A stretch of DNA of 64,000 nt, from assembly GCF_900110955.1 (NCBI RefSeq), contig NZ_FOFR01000015.1:1-64000 (forward strand). The letters run 5' to 3'. The stretch is from Lentzea xinjiangensis (GTDB lineage: Bacteria > Actinomycetota > Actinomycetes > Mycobacteriales > Pseudonocardiaceae). A program made the translations under genes and the position numbers. Below the pieces are notes generated by a model. That model did not search any database, was not told where the DNA came from, and worked only from the letters and a program-made list of their open reading frames with translations. Positions 60,949 to 64,000 of the stretch are shown here, in pieces (the stretch's first letter is position 1; each line of letters opens with the position of its first letter).

Positions 60949-61869
60949 TCAGCGCGGGCCGGATTCCACCGTCTGCGGGGACAGCACTGCCACCGGGCAC
61001 GACGCGCTGTCGACCACCTCGTGGCTGACCGAGCCCATGAACGCCCGGCGGACCGCGCCCTTGTCGTGGCTGCCGACGACCAGCAGGGACGCCTCGGTAG
61101 ATGCGGAGAGCAGGGCGTCCACCGCAGGGCCGCCGACGGACACCAATTGGTGCCGAACGCCGGGGTGTCGCTGTGCGCACGCGGCCAGCTCCGTGCCCAC
61201 AGTGCCCCCCTCCCGCAGCACCGCCTCGTCGTGGGTCTCCACCGGCTCCACCATGGTGGTGGTCTCTCCGTCGGCAGCTTGCAAAACCACGACCTCGGCA
61301 GCGTGGCGGGCGGCGAACTCGAACGCGAACCGGAGAGCCCGCCCGCTGACCGGAGACCCGTCAACACCGACCACCACCGGTCCGTCGTCGTGCCGGCCGT
61401 CGACCGCGACCTCGTCTCGGACCACGACGACCGGCCACGGGCACGACCGCGCGAGTCGCTGCGCGGTGGACCCGAGCAGGAACTCGGCCACACCGCCGTG
61501 GTCGGAGTGGCCGACCACCACGAACACCACCCGGTCCGCAGCCAGGATCACCGCGTCCGCCGGATCACCCGAGAAGATCTCGGTGTGCACGTCCACGTCG
61601 GCCGTGTGGCGGCAGTGCTCGGCGAGCCCTTCGAGCATGTCCCGCGCCCATCGCCGCATCGGCTCCTCGGTGACGCCCGGTTCCATGACACCGATGCCTA
61701 CTGGGGCGTGCAGATGTGCCTGGGTGTGGACGAGCCACTGCATGGCGTACACCAGCAGCAGCGGTTTATCGAGGACCGCCGCCTGTCGCGCCGCCCACTG
61801 GGCAGCCCGCTCCGACGGCTCCGTTCCGTCCACGCCGACGACAATCGCGCCATCGTTCGACACCTCCAT
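60949..61869 (-). CDS. tandem universal stress protein
   Basis: A 306-residue protein with two USP domains. The first (about 8-145) has VVGVDGTEPSERAAQWA and VVVGHSDHGGVAEFLLGSTAQRLARSCPWPVVVV. The second (about 155-300) has VVGVDGSPVSGRALRFA and VVGSHDKGAVRRAFMGSVSHEVVDSASCPVAV, retaining the G-x2-G-x9-G-S/T ATP-binding pattern. Such proteins accumulate under hypoxia or starvation in actinobacteria, usually through DosR-type control, but no such box is evident. AGGAGG precedes the ATG. Confidence 0.94.
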   Translation of the reverse strand: MEVSNDGAIVVGVDGTEPSERAAQWAARQAAVLDKPLLLVYAMQWLVHTQAHLHAPVGIGVMEPGVTEEPMRRWARDMLEGLAEHCRHTADVDVHTEIFSGDPADAVILAADRVVFVVVGHSDHGGVAEFLLGSTAQRLARSCPWPVVVVRDEVAVDGRHDDGPVVVGVDGSPVSGRALRFAFEFAARHAAEVVVLQAADGETTTMVEPVETHDEAVLREGGTVGTELAACAQRHPGVRHQLVSVGGPAVDALLSASTEASLLVVGSHDKGAVRRAFMGSVSHEVVDSASCPVAVLSPQTVESGPR

Positions 61870-61887
61870 GATCCTCCTTCTCGGTCG

Positions 61888-62382
61888 TCAGCTCGGCGGT
61901 GTGGTGGTCCCCCACGACGCGGGCACGTCCTGCCAGATATCTTGCGCGACCAGGAACTCCTCGTCGGCGTAGCTGCGGTAAGCGCCGTCGTCGAGCAGCC
62001 CGTACCGGTCGCGGTAGTCGGCCAGCCGGAACCGCTCCACGATGCCGCTCACCTGGATGACATCGCCCTTTCGAAGGGCGTCCGCGTTTTCGGCGGAGAG
62101 CACGAGCAGCGACTCGTCGCCGTACTCGCCGCCGTCGAGCACGAACGACTTCTTTCCGAGCACCTCGGTGACGACGGCGCTGACGATCACTTCGTCGCCA
62201 ACGAACTGGTCGGAGCCGAAGTACTCGTGTTGTTCGGTCCCCGCGGCGCTCGTGGTCTGCCGCGCGGCGCTGTCGTCCTGGGCTGGCTCGTCGGCGCAGG
62301 CGACGGAGCTGAACAGCAACTGCGCTGACGCGCCCATCACGAGCGTCGCCGTGCCGGCACGTCCGGTTCGATCAGGACGCAT
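61888..62382 (-). CDS. secreted protein with an OB-fold-like domain
   Basis: A 164-residue exported protein. A basic signal (MRPDRTGRAGTATLVMGASAQLLFSSVACA) is followed by an acidic linker and a domain EVIVSAVVTEVLGKKSFVLDGGEYGDESLLVLSAENADALRKGDVIQVSGIVERF. That strand order with a KGDVIQVSG turn resembles the tOB/OB folds of periplasmic stress proteins. GGGAGGG lies close upstream of the ATG. It follows the DUF3040-like gene on the same strand. Confidence 0.7.
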   Translation of the reverse strand: MRPDRTGRAGTATLVMGASAQLLFSSVACADEPAQDDSAARQTTSAAGTEQHEYFGSDQFVGDEVIVSAVVTEVLGKKSFVLDGGEYGDESLLVLSAENADALRKGDVIQVSGIVERFRLADYRDRYGLLDDGAYRSYADEEFLVAQDIWQDVPASWGTTTPPS

Positions 62383-62422
62383 GATGAATCCCTCCCGCCT
62401 CGACGTTGGGGGCCCGCAACGC

Positions 62423-62941
62423 TCAAATCCTGTTGCGGGTCTCCTCGACGCCGGGCGACTTGGCCACCACCAACGAACCGACCAGCGCGCACCCGGTACC
62501 CAGCAGCACGACGGCCGCATTGGTAACCAAGAAGCCGACCAGCAGCAGGACGGTGCCGAAAACAGCCAACGCCATCCACGGCCACACCAGTCGCCGCAGC
62601 GGCGACACGGTGCTCAACGCGGCGGCTAGCGCCGGGTCGGCCGCGGCCAACTCCTGCTCGATTCCGGCCAAGCGGCGCTCGTCGTCGTGCTCGGTCGTCC
62701 GGTCCACCTCTGGTCCCTCCTGTTCAGCGGTCGGCGGGCCAGCGCGGCCGATGCGATGACCGGTCTCAGCGGTGAGGTACTCCTCGTCGGTATAGGCGCC
62801 GCAGGAGAACTGCCGGACCGTACCGGTCGTCGTCACCGGCCGCCCTTCATCGAACTCCTGCTCGACGAGGTGGTCTCCGTTCGCGAAGTACCGGGTCTCG
62901 GCAGCTCTGGTGCTCGGCTGCTCCGTCGTGGCGTGCTCCAC
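62423..62941 (-). CDS. DUF3040-type membrane protein
   Basis: A 172-residue protein. The N-terminal 80 residues are hydrophilic with no known family (TRYFANGDHLVEQEFDEGRPVTTTGTVRQFSCGAYTDEEYLT). The C-terminal part is DUF3040: DDERRLAGIEQELAAADPALAAAL followed by two helices (WPWMALAVFGTVLLLVGFLV and AVVLLGTGCALVGSLVVA). DUF3040 proteins are small actinobacterial membrane proteins of unknown role; the N-terminal extension is unusual. AAGGG lies about 10 nt before the GTG. Confidence 0.75.
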   Translation of the reverse strand: MEHATTEQPSTRAAETRYFANGDHLVEQEFDEGRPVTTTGTVRQFSCGAYTDEEYLTAETGHRIGRAGPPTAEQEGPEVDRTTEHDDERRLAGIEQELAAADPALAAALSTVSPLRRLVWPWMALAVFGTVLLLVGFLVTNAAVVLLGTGCALVGSLVVAKSPGVEETRNRI

Positions 62942-63614
62942 GGTCGTGGCCCTTGCGTCACCTTCGGTGATCGGTTGCCATCGTCGTCACGCATCTGGTC
63001 AACGCGACGGCCCATGCGAGAACCCGCCCGCCACGACGCCCCTGTGGATACATCGAGACATGATCCTTGCTTGCCCATGTTTTGTTCCGCTCGTGTCTTC
63101 TGCCGGGTTCCCGCAAACCGGCGCCGAAACCTTGCGACCACCTTTCACCTAAATCGGTGTCCCGACGGACCGGCCTGCACACGGGGGTACCGGCTCAGCG
63201 TCCGCTGTGTGCCGGAACGTCACTGCCGACGCTCGGTCGGCAGACCGATCTCCCCGACGTCCTAGCCGATGACGATGTCGCCGAGGCCGAGGTGGACGCG
63301 CAGCAGCCAGGCACTGCGCGGCGCTGTCAACACCGCACGAGAATCGACGCCTACGTGCCTTCGAGGTCGCGTGCCGCTGGGCACGGCGCAGTGGTCAGGA
63401 CACCCCGTTTGGGTTGTTCTTGCGCAACATCGGTGACCGGTGTGCTCGCGGCCGGGCCCACGGCAGAACTCCCCTGAGCGCCTCCGCGCGGACGCGATAC
63501 CCCAAGGCAATCGCAAGGTCACCAAACCGGTTGGCCGCCCGTTTGGCGGGTATCGCGAACCCGTGTCCCGTTCAGCACTCCCCGGCAGGCCGCCGGGAGA
63601 ACTGGAGCCCTTCC
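62942..63614. other. 673-bp stretch without a supportable gene
   Basis: No family motif was found on either strand. A short minus-strand frame ending WLLRVHLGLGDIVIG near 63262 looks locally coding but is only about 25 codons long. The antiporter promoter should lie near 63500-63600. Confidence 0.35.
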
Positions 63615-64000
63615 GTGACGCTGGTGCTTGCCTTCGGTCTAGTGATGCTGGTCAGCGTCGCGTTGTCGGGGCTGGCGGCCCGCACGGTGCTGTCGACGGC
63701 ACTGATGGTGCTCGCCGCCGGTGCGCTGCTGGGCCAGGGCGGGTTCGGCGTGGTCGAGATCCCCTCCGACAGCGGGTTCGTCTCGGCGCTGGCCGACCTG
63801 GCCCTGTTCACGGTGCTGTTCACCGACGGGCAGCGCGCCGGGTTGCCCGCGTTGCGCCAGGAGTGGCGCAGTTCGGGCAAGGCGCTGGGCATCGGCATGC
63901 CGCTGGCCATGATCGGCATCGCGGTGCCCGCCCACTACCTGGCCGGCCTGGACTGGGCCACCGCTTTCCTGCTGGGGGCGATCCTGTCCCCCACCGACCC
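63615..64000 (+). CDS. cation:proton antiporter, N-terminal part
   Basis: The first 128 codons of a CPA-type sodium (potassium)/proton antiporter, cut by the window end. Helices are LVLAFGLVMLVSVALSGLAA, LSTALMVLAAGALLG, ALADLALFTVLFTDGQRAGL (the FxDG motif of NhaP-like members) and GIGMPLAMIGIAVPAHYLAG. The frame ends at GAILSPTDP, the start of the conserved (A/S)xTDP ion-binding region. GGAG lies 8 nt before the GTG. It would exchange cytosolic cations for protons. Confidence 0.88.
   Translation, partial: MTLVLAFGLVMLVSVALSGLAARTVLSTALMVLAAGALLGQGGFGVVEIPSDSGFVSALADLALFTVLFTDGQRAGLPALRQEWRSSGKALGIGMPLAMIGIAVPAHYLAGLDWATAFLLGAILSPTD

Overview
The window is a 64 kb stretch of high-GC actinomycete chromosome. 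Almost every gene has strong G/C bias at third codon positions, GTG starts are frequent, and several genes have a -10 box 6-8 nt before the start codon, which indicates leaderless mRNAs. The gene content (chaplin-like secreted peptides, a SARP/BTAD regulator, PucR and MmyB-type regulators, a non-ribosomal peptide synthetase, DUF4232 and DUF421 proteins) fits a filamentous member of the Pseudonocardiaceae such as Lentzea or Saccharothrix. That genus-level placement is inference.

Layout. 0.3-8.3 kb: DedA protein, a NarL-type two-component pair, a siderophore/haem-binding lipoprotein, a beta-propeller lipoprotein, a polytopic membrane protein, a PPOX-fold flavoprotein and an NmrA-like/SnoaL-like pair. 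8.3-13.2 kb: three regulator/target modules, each with visible dyad operators (TetR with SnoaL/NmrA, MerR with an Old Yellow Enzyme, MmyB-type with a zinc alcohol dehydrogenase), then a SelW-like protein. 13.5-20.8 kb: a tightly coupled six-gene operon built around an A-Ox-T-TE synthetase of the indigoidine synthetase family. It also encodes a tautomerase, a PsuG-like C-glycosidase, a HAD phosphatase, a uracil phosphoribosyltransferase and a DMT exporter. This set matches the minimycin (oxazinomycin) C-nucleoside cluster apart from the DUF4243 oxygenase domain, which is not seen. 20.8-26.7 kb: a DHFR-like reductase, a TetR module, and a DrrAB-like ABC exporter coupled to its own two-component system. 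26.8-37.8 kb: a calcineurin-like phosphoesterase, PucR regulator, secreted LAS-type peptidase, NYN-cold-shock fusion, BTAD regulator, an unknown 311-residue protein, two chaplin-like peptides, a hairpin-rich gene-poor stretch and a cold-shock protein. 38-40.2 kb: a TetR/SDR/SnoaL module.

40.2-48.1 kb is an accretion island. Three copies of the 3' half of a tRNA-Ala gene, each inside a longer att-like repeat, bracket a tandem-GNAT acetyltransferase, Rhs and IS701 debris, and a low-GC two-gene BcgI-like restriction-modification system (nuclease-methyltransferase fusion plus specificity subunit). No integrase or complete tRNA gene is visible.

48.2-64 kb: an OmpR-type two-component system with a lipoprotein, a MarR regulator, a decayed alanine symporter, a GH15/polyol dehydrogenase/POT transporter/copper-chaperone operon, small membrane proteins, DUF4232, DUF421, a tandem universal stress protein beside a decapitated DUF1330 gene, two envelope proteins and the start of a sodium/proton antiporter that runs off the window.
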